Assembly: GCA_964424125.1 (NCBI GenBank)
Contig: CAYRHS010000082.1
Span: 1 to 14,554, forward strand
DNA: 14,554 nt
Direction: 5' to 3'
DNA from: CAYRHS01 sp964424125
GTDB lineage: Bacteria > Actinomycetota > Acidimicrobiia > IMCC26256 > JAOSJL01
Shown in pieces: positions 1-6,302 of the stretch. Each line of letters opens with the position of its first letter. The first letter of the stretch is position 1. The notes below the pieces were generated by a model, which saw nothing but the letters and a program-made list of their open reading frames with translations, had not been told where the DNA came from and did no database searches. Position numbers and translations under genes: made by a program.

Positions 1-419
1 AGGGCCTCGACTTCGACAACCTCCAGTCGGAGCGGAGGTACTCGGCCTTCTCCGTCTACTCGAAGTCGAAGCTCGCCAACGTCTATTTCACCCGCGAGCT
101 CGCCCGACGACTCGAAGGCACCGGCGTGACCGTCAACGCACTCCACCCCGGCTTCGTGGCGAGCGAGTTCGCGCTCGGCGGCGATACGCGCGGTGTGTAC
201 AGCATCGGCACGCGCCTCGCTCGACCGTTCGCGATCTCGGTCGAACGTGGCGCGAGGACGTCCGTGTTCCTCGCGTCGTCGCCGGAGGTCGTAGAGACGA
301 CAGGTGGGTACTTCGTCAACTGTCAACCCGCGTCCGTGTCGAGAGCGGCCGAGGACGACGACGCGGCCCGGCGACTGTGGGAGGAGAGCGAGCGACTCGT
401 GGCGGCGGCCGGCCCCTGA
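1..419 (+). CDS. Short-chain dehydrogenase/reductase, C-terminal part (5' end outside window)
   Basis: The open frame begins at base 3, already inside the gene, and ends at TGA 417-419. About 138 residues are visible. They include the SDR active-site motif YSKSK (Tyr-x3-Lys), a following helix (LANVYFTRELARRL), and the strand and loop VTVNALHPGFVASEF, the usual 'HPG' stretch after the active site that contacts the NAD(P) nicotinamide. The tail has GARTSVFLASSPEVVETTGGYFVNC, which resembles the C-terminal part of retinol dehydrogenase/WW-domain oxidoreductase-like SDRs. Family membership is clear. The substrate cannot be read, and the Rossmann glycine motif and catalytic Ser lie upstream of the window. 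It converges on the histidine kinase gene with 18 bp between the stop codons. Confidence 0.88.
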   Translation, partial: GLDFDNLQSERRYSAFSVYSKSKLANVYFTRELARRLEGTGVTVNALHPGFVASEFALGGDTRGVYSIGTRLARPFAISVERGARTSVFLASSPEVVETTGGYFVNCQPASVSRAAEDDDAARRLWEESERLVAAAGP

Positions 420-437
420 CCGGTTTGTCGGCGACGC

Positions 438-2483
438 TCATCTGCGGGTGGGCGCCGCCCCCGTGTCCCGGGGCCCGGAGCCCTTGGCCGCGCCGCGCCC
501 GTCGTGGGCGGCGAGGGGGATGGTGAACGAGAACGTCGAGCCCTCACCGACCTGACTGTCGACCCAGATCCGGCCCCCCTGGAGCTCGACGTAGCGCCGC
601 ACGATCGTGAGGCCGACCCCCATGCCGCGCCGGGACCCGGCCGTGGTGCCCGCCTGGTAGAAGCGCTCGAAGATCCGCTCCAGATCGTCGGGGGCGATAC
701 CCGCCCCGTGGTCCCGCACGTGGAACTCGACTTCGTCGTCGGCCGGAACCGCCGACATCGTGATCGTCGTGCCCGGATCCGAGTACTTGACCGCGTTCGT
801 CAGCAGGTTCGTGAGGACGTGACGGAAGGCCTCCTGGTCGGCCATCACCTCGATCCCCTCGGGCACGTCGACCTCCACTGTGTGCTCGGTGAGCAGCGGG
901 GCGATGCGGCGCGTCACGTCCTCGACGAGGGTGTCGAGCATCTGCGGGGACGGGGCGACGGCCATCTGCTCGTCGTCGAGACGCACGGAAGCGAGGAGCT
1001 GTTCGATCAAACGCGTGAGCTCCTTGGCGTTCCCGGACGCGCGGGCCAGCAGCTCCTTGCGCTTCTCGTCGTCCAGGCGGTCCCATTGGAGGAGCACCGT
1101 GTCGACGAACGCGGCCGCCGCGGTCAGCGGGGTGCGCAGCTCGTGCGAGGCCATCGAGAGGAACTCCGCCTTGAGACGGTCCGCCTCCTGGAGGCGCTCC
1201 GCGAGCTTCTTCTCGTCCTCGAACGCGTTCCGGAACCGTTCCTCGCTGTCCCGGAGCTGATCAGCCGTGGTCCGCAGCTCGGAGGTCGCAGTGTCGACCA
1301 TGTCCAGCGCTCTCCCGCGCGCGCGGAGCTGCGCGAGGACGAGCGCGAACAGCAGCACGCTGATCAGCAGGCCGGCCGCGAGCCAGATCCATTGCTCGCT
1401 CGTGCTCTCACGACCGAAGGTCGGCAGCTCGAGAAGTCGAAGTCGCCACTCCTGACCGAGCACGTCGTCGGTCTCCGCTCGCACGAAGCCGCCGGGAACC
1501 GCGCCGGCATCGGCGCCGACCGGCACCTCGGCCAGGCGCGCCACGCCGCCCTCGCGAGGCCCGAGCAGCAACAGTGCGGCCCCGGCCTCGACTTGCAGCG
1601 TGTCGCCGGCGACATCGAGGCCGATCCCACGCCCCGCGGTCACGGCGGTCTCGATCGCGTCCTGGAGGTAGACGACCACGGCCGCGAAGCCCGACAGCTC
1701 CTCGCCGTCGCGCGAGTACGGCATCCCGATGATGGCCAGCCACGGATCCGGGGCGCCCTCGAGGACGTCGCGGCCGGGGATGGCCTCGATGTAGGCGAAC
1801 GGGACGGCGTCGAGCATCCGCGGCTCGCCGGAGAAGTCCGTCGAAGCTTCGACGCCGGAGAGCAGGAAGCTGCCGTCGAGCCCGAGTGCGTTGTAGCGCA
1901 GCTGCTCGGGACCCGCGTGGATGATGAATTCGTGCTCGTCCTGCAACGGGTCCGGCTGCAGGGTCGCGGGCTCGTCGAAGCCGGCGGGCTGCGGCACGGA
2001 CTCGACGAGCGCCCGCAGCTCGTCCAGGTGTTCCGTGTCGCCCGCGTCCACGTGCTCTGTCACGACGAACGCATACGTGGCCGGGAGCCGGTCGACGACG
2101 TCCTGCTGGTCGTAGAACTGCTGGAACTCGTCTCGCGTCATCCGATGATCCGACGAGAGGTCGCCCAGCTGTTGGACCACGTCGGCATAGGGCTGGAGCG
2201 TCTCGCCGAGCCCGGCGACGATCCCGTCCGCCTCGTCGTCGAAGCGATTCGAGGCCGCGTGTTCGAGGTTGTTGCGGACCACGAGCCACGTGACGAGCGA
2301 CACCGTCACGAGCACCACGAGCAGCGCCCAGGCCCAAGCGGTGGAACGCCGCCGGACGGGTGCTCCACCGGTACTCGTCTCGCCTTGCGCCCCCGTGGTG
2401 GTCACCTCGGACTCAGCACCCCTCCGCGCGTCCCGCGTGTTCGGCGATCGGAGCCCGTCGAGCTCGGACGAATCCCCGCGCAT
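438..2483 (-). CDS. Membrane sensor histidine kinase with extracellular CHASE domain
   Basis: This 681-residue protein should autophosphorylate a histidine in response to an extracytoplasmic ligand. Visible order: basic N-terminus (1-48), membrane segment about 49-69, periplasmic CHASE-like domain about 85-300 (EFQQFY, LRYNALGLDGSF, FAYIEAIPGRDVL), membrane segment about 366-386, a coiled-coil linker (SELRTTADQLRDSEERF), then the kinase core. The HisKA H-box is MASHELRTPL with His447. The ATPase domain has the N box (LLTNAVKYS), G1 (DHGAGI), F box (IFERFYQ) and G2 (GMGVGLTIV), so all catalytic boxes are intact. The ATG at 2483 is chosen because the frame further upstream (to 3056) runs antisense through the transporter and looks like a shadow. 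A GTG within the VTTTG stretch is a possible later start. No response regulator is adjacent, so the partner is unknown. CHASE domains usually bind small molecules, but the ligand here cannot be inferred. Confidence 0.93.
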   Translation of the reverse strand: MRGDSSELDGLRSPNTRDARRGAESEVTTTGAQGETSTGGAPVRRRSTAWAWALLVVLVTVSLVTWLVVRNNLEHAASNRFDDEADGIVAGLGETLQPYADVVQQLGDLSSDHRMTRDEFQQFYDQQDVVDRLPATYAFVVTEHVDAGDTEHLDELRALVESVPQPAGFDEPATLQPDPLQDEHEFIIHAGPEQLRYNALGLDGSFLLSGVEASTDFSGEPRMLDAVPFAYIEAIPGRDVLEGAPDPWLAIIGMPYSRDGEELSGFAAVVVYLQDAIETAVTAGRGIGLDVAGDTLQVEAGAALLLLGPREGGVARLAEVPVGADAGAVPGGFVRAETDDVLGQEWRLRLLELPTFGRESTSEQWIWLAAGLLISVLLFALVLAQLRARGRALDMVDTATSELRTTADQLRDSEERFRNAFEDEKKLAERLQEADRLKAEFLSMASHELRTPLTAAAAFVDTVLLQWDRLDDEKRKELLARASGNAKELTRLIEQLLASVRLDDEQMAVAPSPQMLDTLVEDVTRRIAPLLTEHTVEVDVPEGIEVMADQEAFRHVLTNLLTNAVKYSDPGTTITMSAVPADDEVEFHVRDHGAGIAPDDLERIFERFYQAGTTAGSRRGMGVGLTIVRRYVELQGGRIWVDSQVGEGSTFSFTIPLAAHDGRGAAKGSGPRDTGAAPTRR

Positions 2484-2559
2484 GCCGCGGACACACCATC
2501 GTAGATCCTGCGCTGAATCGCCGGAACCGACCCGACCACCACCACTAGCGTCCGCCGAG
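2484..2559. promoter_or_regulatory. Divergent promoter region between histidine kinase and MFS exporter
   Basis: These 76 bp separate two divergent start codons and must hold both promoters unless they lie in coding DNA. On the + strand TAGCGT at 2546-2551 ends 8 nt before the ATG at 2560. No good Shine-Dalgarno sequence is seen, which fits a leaderless mRNA like those proposed for merR and menB. On the minus strand TACGAT (2503-2498) matches four of six bases of a -10 box and lies 14 nt before the kinase ATG. No convincing -35 elements are seen. Both calls rest on short motifs and are tentative. Confidence 0.3.
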
Positions 2560-3876
2560 ATGGCGCTCCCCCGTTCGCTCGGTGCGTTCCGGCATCGACC
2601 TTTCGCCCTGCTGTGGTCGGGCGCGTTCGTCTCCAACATCGGCCGGTGGATGGAAGCCGTCGCGGTCGGGGTCCTCGTCACCGAGGCGACCGACCAGGCG
2701 AGCTGGACCGGGCTGGTCGCGGTGGCCGCGTTCGCACCCAACGCCGTGTTGAGCCCGCTCGGCGGTGCGCTCGCGGACCGCTTCCACCGCAAGCAGCTCC
2801 TCCTCACCGTGATGTCGGTCCAGTTGGTGCTGGCCGGCCTGCTCACGGGGCTCGCGGCCGCGAACGCGGCCGCGCCGGGGGTCGTGACCCTCGTCGTGCT
2901 CGCGGCCGGGTGCGCGGGCGCGTTGGGCTTCCCCGCGTTCCAGGCGATCCTCCCGGACCTCGTTCCCAGCGCCGACCTGCCGGGCGCGATCGCACTCGCG
3001 TCTGCGCAGTGGAACCTCGGCCGGGTCGTCGGACCCGCCTTCGCCGGTATCGCCATCGGTCTCGGAGGTTACGAATGGGCGTTCGGCATCAACACGCTCT
3101 CGTACCTCGCGGTGATCCCCGTCATCGCCGTGCTCCCGATCCAGCCTCAAGAACAGGTGAGCGAAGGAGGGCTCGTCACCTCGATCGTCGACGGCTTCCG
3201 CTTCGCGTGGTCCGAACCCGGGATCCGCGCCGCGCTGCTGTACGCGTCGCTGGCGCTCTTCTTCGCCGCGCCCTTCATCGGGCTCATCCCCGCGGTGGCG
3301 ATCAAGGTCTTCGACTCGGGCACCGCGGGCACGGCTGCCCTCGTGACGGCACAGGGCCTCGGCGCGGTGGTCGCGGGGGTCGCGTTCGGTTCGATCGTCG
3401 CCCGCCTCGGCGCGCGCCGAACCATGCTCGGCGCGCTCACCCTGCTCCCCGCCGCGCTCGTGCTCTACGCGCTCGCGCCGAGCATCCTCCTCGCGGCAGT
3501 CGCGGTTTTGGCCGTCGGAGCGGTCTACCTGGGCGCGCTGTCGAGCTTCACCACGACCGCGCAGGTGCGCTCACCCCAGCACTATCGAGGACGCGTGATG
3601 AGCGCGATCATGATGCTGCTCGGTGCGCTCTTCCCACTGGGTTCGCTCGTGCAGGGAGCGATCGGCGACCAGGTGGGCCTGCGGGTGACGACCGCCGGCG
3701 GCGCGGTGGCACTGGCGATCGGAGTCTTCGTTCTCCAGCGGCTCCGGCCCGAGCTCGCGCACGCACTCGACCGCCCCGCAGCGGCCGAGGTGGCGGAGGG
3801 GACCGACCGCCGCGTGGACCGTGGCCCGAGCACGCCGGTACCGTCGCCGCGACCTTCGACGGGGAGATGCCGGTGA
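2560..3876 (+). CDS. MFS transporter, MFS_3/EntS-like exporter
   Basis: This 438-residue integral membrane protein of the major facilitator superfamily opens with FRHRPFALLWSGAFVSNIGRWMEAVAVGVLV, the usual first segment of the MFS_3 (enterobactin exporter EntS-like) group. The loop 2-3 motif GGALADRFHRKQLL lies at about 68-81. About twelve hydrophobic segments follow, and a second-half counterpart (RLGARRTMLGAL) precedes helix 8. The last 40 residues are a polar, proline- and arginine-rich cytoplasmic tail. The open frame extends upstream to 2269, but that stretch is antisense to the kinase N-terminus, and ATG 2560 gives a normal MFS_3 N-terminus. The stop overlaps the enoyl-CoA hydratase start by 4 nt (GTGA, 3873-3876), so the two genes are coupled. 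The exported substrate is unknown; relatives export siderophores or drugs. Confidence 0.9.
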   Translation: MALPRSLGAFRHRPFALLWSGAFVSNIGRWMEAVAVGVLVTEATDQASWTGLVAVAAFAPNAVLSPLGGALADRFHRKQLLLTVMSVQLVLAGLLTGLAAANAAAPGVVTLVVLAAGCAGALGFPAFQAILPDLVPSADLPGAIALASAQWNLGRVVGPAFAGIAIGLGGYEWAFGINTLSYLAVIPVIAVLPIQPQEQVSEGGLVTSIVDGFRFAWSEPGIRAALLYASLALFFAAPFIGLIPAVAIKVFDSGTAGTAALVTAQGLGAVVAGVAFGSIVARLGARRTMLGALTLLPAALVLYALAPSILLAAVAVLAVGAVYLGALSSFTTTAQVRSPQHYRGRVMSAIMMLLGALFPLGSLVQGAIGDQVGLRVTTAGGAVALAIGVFVLQRLRPELAHALDRPAAAEVAEGTDRRVDRGPSTPVPSPRPSTGRCR

Positions 3877-4643
3877 GCGACGTGGTACGAGTGGAACGGC
3901 GGGGCACCACCGCGGTCGTCACCATCGACCGGCCCGAGGTCCGCAACGCGGTCAGCCCCCAGGTCACCGCGGAGATGACGGCGGCCTTCGACGAGTTGGA
4001 TCCCGACGCATCCGTGCGGGCGATTGTCGTGACGGGATCCGGCCCGACGTTCTGCGCGGGCGCGGATCTGAAGCTGGCGGCGAAGGGGAAGATCCGGGAG
4101 CTCGCGCATCCCGACTACGGGTTCGCAGGCATCACCCAGCGGAGCCTCGCGAAACCCACGATCGCGGCAGCGAACGGCGACGCCTTCGCGGGCGGGTTCG
4201 AGATCGTGCTCGCCTGCGACCTCGTCGTCGCCGCCGAGCAGGCACGATTCGGGATCCCCGAGGTGCGACGGGGGCTCATGGCGGTCGCCGGCGCCCTCGT
4301 GCGGCTCCCGAAGCGGATCCCGATCCCGGTGGCCAAGGAGCTGGCGATGACGGGCGACCCGATCGACGCGGCGCGCGCCTTCCAGCTCGGCGTCGTGAAC
4401 CGGGTCGTCCCCGCCGCCGCGGTCGTCGACGAGGCCGTAGCGATGGCCGAGCGGATCGGCGAGCACGCCCCGCTCGCGGTGAGGATGTCGAAGCGGATCC
4501 TCGAGGAGGCGCTCGAGCGCCCCGAGCCCGACGCCTGGGAACGCCAGTGGGAGCTCTCCCGAGAGGTCTTCGCGCACCCCGACGCGCTCGAGGGTCCCCG
4601 CGCCTTCGCGGAGAAGCGCGCCCCCAACTGGACCAGCACCTGA
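3873..4643 (+). CDS. Enoyl-CoA hydratase/isomerase (crotonase) family protein
   Basis: This 256-residue crotonase-fold protein should hydrate or isomerise an acyl-CoA thioester. It opens with the usual VERRGTTAVVTIDRPEVRNAV strand-turn. The first oxyanion-hole segment is FCAGADLK (60-67) and the second is NGDAFAGGFEIVLACD (101-116). Glu110 and Glu130 (in FGIPEV) are 20 residues apart, as are the two catalytic glutamates of rat enoyl-CoA hydratase, so hydratase activity is plausible. GTG 3873 is preferred over the in-frame ATG 3867 because GGGGAG (3861-3866) touches that ATG but sits 6 nt before the GTG. The GTG also overlaps the upstream stop as GTGA. It lacks the QTGPRVGSFDGGYG block of menB in this window, so it is not a second DHNA-CoA synthase. 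Its CoA substrate is unknown; fatty-acid or amino-acid breakdown is the default guess. Confidence 0.92.
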   Translation: MSDVVRVERRGTTAVVTIDRPEVRNAVSPQVTAEMTAAFDELDPDASVRAIVVTGSGPTFCAGADLKLAAKGKIRELAHPDYGFAGITQRSLAKPTIAAANGDAFAGGFEIVLACDLVVAAEQARFGIPEVRRGLMAVAGALVRLPKRIPIPVAKELAMTGDPIDAARAFQLGVVNRVVPAAAVVDEAVAMAERIGEHAPLAVRMSKRILEEALERPEPDAWERQWELSREVFAHPDALEGPRAFAEKRAPNWTST

Positions 4644-4654
4644 GGCGAGGAACT

Positions 4655-4677
4655 GTGGCGCAGGTACCCTGCGCCAC
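4655..4677. terminator. Perfect inverted repeat after the enoyl-CoA hydratase gene, possible terminator
   Basis: GTGGCGCAGG and CCTGCGCCAC form a perfect 10-bp stem around a 3-nt loop (TAC), starting 11 bp after the hydratase stop codon. No T-tract follows on either strand. It is therefore not a canonical Rho-independent terminator, though U-tract-less hairpins at gene ends are common in high-GC actinobacteria. It could also protect the mRNA 3' end. Confidence 0.5.
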
Positions 4678-4699
4678 CCGAGCCGGGGCCACAGCGGCC

Positions 4700-4716
4700 C
4701 GGCGCCGCAGGCGCCG
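4700..4716. repeat. Second small hairpin in the hydratase-merR intergenic region
   Basis: CGGCGCC and GGCGCCG form a perfect 7-bp stem with a GCA loop. It lies 22 bp after the first hairpin and about 43 bp before the merR operator. Both hairpins are flanked by a 13-bp direct repeat, ACCTGAGGCGAGG, at 4638-4650 and 4727-4739, the first copy spanning the hydratase stop codon. It may be part of the termination signal or a remnant of an intergenic repeat. Confidence 0.4.
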
Positions 4717-4751
4717 AGAGCGGAGAACCTGAGGCGAGGGCAGCGGCGATC

Positions 4752-4788
4752 GGGACGTCGGGAGTGATCGCTCCTAGAATCCGCGCCC
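4752..4788 (+). promoter_or_regulatory. merR-menG-menF promoter with MerR-type operator (site A)
   Basis: The imperfect palindrome GGAGTGATCGCTCC (4761-4774) directly abuts a strong -10 box, TAGAAT (4775-4780, five of six bases). GGGACG (4752-4757) is a plausible -35 at 17 bp, matching the central GAC. The operator therefore fills the spacer between -35 and -10, the classic position for MerR-family binding sites. Eight nt separate the -10 from the GTG at 4789, so transcription would begin at or very near the start codon and the mRNA would be leaderless; no Shine-Dalgarno sequence is present. The 18-mer CGGGAGTGATCGCTCCTA (4759-4776) recurs exactly at the menB promoter. Regulator identity is inferred from proximity and position. 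Confidence 0.65.
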
Positions 4789-5601
4789 GTGGAATCGACC
4801 GCACGCGGCGACCGTCTGGCGGCCGCGGACCCGCTCTCGAGCCGACTCCGGGTCGAGGAGCTCGCCCGCCGAGCCGGGGTCTCGGTCGACACGATCCGCT
4901 TCTACCAGAAGCGCCGCCTCCTGCCGCCCCCGGCTCGCGAGGGTCGCATCGCCTGGTACGGAACCGAGCACGCCGAGCGGCTCGCCCGGATTCGCGAGCT
5001 CCAGGGTCAGGGCTTTCCCCTGGCCGTCATCGGCCGCCTGCTCGAGGGTGAGCTCGACGCCACCGACATCCCCCTGGCCGCGGCGGTCGCGGCCGCGGAG
5101 GAGGCCGCCGACGACGGCGAGCCCCTCACCACCGAGATGCTCGCCGAGCGAGCGGGCGTGCCCGCGACGCTCGTGGATGCCGTCGTTCGGGAGGGACTGC
5201 TCGTTCCGCGGCTCTCGGAGGGGGAACCGACGTTCACGCCGGGCGACGTCGAAGTGGTGCGCGCGGGGCTGCGGCTCCTCCAGACCGGACTCCCCCTCCC
5301 CGAGCTCCTCGATCTCGCTCGTCGACACCACGATGCGGTGCACGACGTGGCGGAGCGTGCGGTCGAGCTCTTCGACGACTACGTCCGCCAACCGCTGCGC
5401 GGATCCGATCTGGACGATCGGGCGAAGGCCGAGCGTCTGGCCGAGTCGTTCCGCGTCCTCCTCCCGGCCGTGAGCGCCCTCGTCGAGCACCACTTCCGGC
5501 GCGTGCTACTGCAGGTCGCACAGGAGCACCTGGCCGCGGTCGGCGAACCCGCCGAGCTCGCGTTCGCCGAAGACGAGGTCGACCGGCTCGAGCCCACGTG
5601 A
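4789..5601 (+). CDS. MerR-like transcriptional regulator with two tandem HTH domains
   Basis: This 270-residue DNA-binding protein has a clear N-terminal MerR winged-helix domain (about 19-88: LRVEELARRAGVSVDTIRFYQKRRLL, ending in IRELQGQGFPLAVIGRLLEG). A second, diverged copy lies at about 113-180 (LTTEMLAERAGVPATLVDAVVREGLL, ending in LRLLQTGLPLPELLDLARRH). The copies share LAxRAGV, LL-P, EG, LQxG-PL and similar spacing. The second lacks the RFY aromatic stretch. The rest (181-270) is helical and acidic, with no cysteine metal-binding motif, so metal sensing is unlikely. The GTG start sits 8 nt after the -10 box, suggesting leaderless expression. The gene leads an operon with menG and menF (GTGA overlap), and an operator-like palindrome lies in its own promoter. 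Autoregulation and control of menaquinone synthesis are inferred; the effector is unknown. Confidence 0.88.
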   Translation: MESTARGDRLAAADPLSSRLRVEELARRAGVSVDTIRFYQKRRLLPPPAREGRIAWYGTEHAERLARIRELQGQGFPLAVIGRLLEGELDATDIPLAAAVAAAEEAADDGEPLTTEMLAERAGVPATLVDAVVREGLLVPRLSEGEPTFTPGDVEVVRAGLRLLQTGLPLPELLDLARRHHDAVHDVAERAVELFDDYVRQPLRGSDLDDRAKAERLAESFRVLLPAVSALVEHHFRRVLLQVAQEHLAAVGEPAELAFAEDEVDRLEPT

Positions 5602-6302
5602 ACCCGGTGACGGCCCCCGATGAGGCGACCCGGACCACGGAGCGTCGGGCAGCAACAGTCGAAGCCATGTTCGACCGGATCGCCGGTCGCTACGACCTCG
5701 TCAATCGGATGATGACGCTCGGGCGGGACGAGTCGTGGCGGGAACGGACCGTGGCCGCGCTCCGACTCCGCGCCGGTGCGGTCGTCGTCGACGTCGCCTG
5801 CGGCACCGGCGACCTCTGTCGTGCCCTGGACCGGTCCGGGTACGTGGCGTTCGGCCTCGATCGGTCGGCGGGGATGCTCGCCATGGCTCGGACCGACGCG
5901 CCGCTGCTGCGGGGTGACGCTTTCCGGCTCCCGTTCGCGGATACGTCGGTCGACGGCGTCGTGTGCGGCTTCGGGCTCCGCAACTTCCCTGCCCGCGATC
6001 CGTTCCTCGCCGCCTGTCTGCGCGCCCTGCGCCCCGGGGGTCGCATCGCCGTCCTCGAGACCGCGGTGCCCGACGGGCGCTTCCGTCGCGCCGGCCACGC
6101 CTTCTGGCTGGGGCGGGTCGTGCCGCGACTCGGGGCATGGTTGTCCGACGCTCCCGCCTACCGGTACCTCCCGGCCACGACGGCCGAGCTCCCCGAACCC
6201 GGCGTCCTGCTGGACGAGTTCGCCCGCGCCGGCTTCGTCGACGTCGACCGCCGCACGTATGGCTTCGGAGGCGTCCAGGTGCTGACCGGCACGCGGCCGT
6301 GA
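5598..6302 (+). CDS. menG: Demethylmenaquinone methyltransferase (UbiE/MenG family)
   Basis: This protein of 234 residues, close to the usual 230-250, should carry out the last menaquinone step, SAM-dependent C-methylation of demethylmenaquinone at the membrane. Family marks are FDRIAGRYDLVNRMMTLGRDESWR (25-48), the first UbiE signature region; SAM motif I VVVDVACGTGD (62-72); and GFGLRNF with LRALRPGGRIAVLE (124-154), the second UbiE signature region. YRYLPATTAELPEP near the C-terminus matches the family's YRYL block. The GTG at 5598 overlaps the merR stop as GTGA and is taken as the start; a second in-frame GTG lies at 5607. Since no ubiquinone genes are present, menaquinone is the expected substrate. 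Together with the adjacent menF, the assignment is strong. Confidence 0.92.
   Translation: MNPVTAPDEATRTTERRAATVEAMFDRIAGRYDLVNRMMTLGRDESWRERTVAALRLRAGAVVVDVACGTGDLCRALDRSGYVAFGLDRSAGMLAMARTDAPLLRGDAFRLPFADTSVDGVVCGFGLRNFPARDPFLAACLRALRPGGRIAVLETAVPDGRFRRAGHAFWLGRVVPRLGAWLSDAPAYRYLPATTAELPEPGVLLDEFARAGFVDVDRRTYGFGGVQVLTGTRP

Larger units (their letters stand above)
4638..4739. repeat. 13-bp direct repeats bracketing two hairpins
   Basis: ACCTGAGGCGAGG occurs at 4638-4650 and identically at 4727-4739. The first copy contains the TGA stop of the enoyl-CoA hydratase gene. Two hairpins lie between the copies. This could be a local duplication in which the gene end was copied downstream, or target-site-like flanks of a small element. 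No coding capacity is seen between the copies. Confidence 0.4.

Noticed and set aside
504..2504. A 666-residue open frame on the + strand opposite the histidine kinase
   Set aside because: It is rich in Arg, Gly, Asp and His with no domain, and it mirrors the codon pattern of the real kinase gene. Long antisense open frames are expected at this GC content.
2484..3056. N-terminal extension of the histidine kinase by 191 residues
   Set aside because: The stretch is antisense to the first half of the MFS gene, has no kinase or sensor features, and the ATG at 2483 already precedes the first membrane segment normally.
3655..3664. GGAGCGATCG resembling the merR operator
   Set aside because: It lies deep inside the MFS coding region, lacks the second arm, and is not next to a promoter.
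3867..3869. ATG as start of the enoyl-CoA hydratase
   Set aside because: The GGGGAG ribosome-binding sequence directly touches it, whereas the in-frame GTG at 3873 has 6-nt spacing and a GTGA overlap with the upstream stop. It would differ by only two residues.
3873..4643. Enoyl-CoA hydratase as a second menB
   Set aside because: It shares the crotonase fold but has the FGIPEV glutamate of hydratases and lacks the QTGPRVGSFDGGYG block that defines DHNA-CoA synthase.
4655..4677. Canonical Rho-independent terminator
   Set aside because: The stem is perfect but no T-run follows on either strand, so only a possible terminator is claimed.
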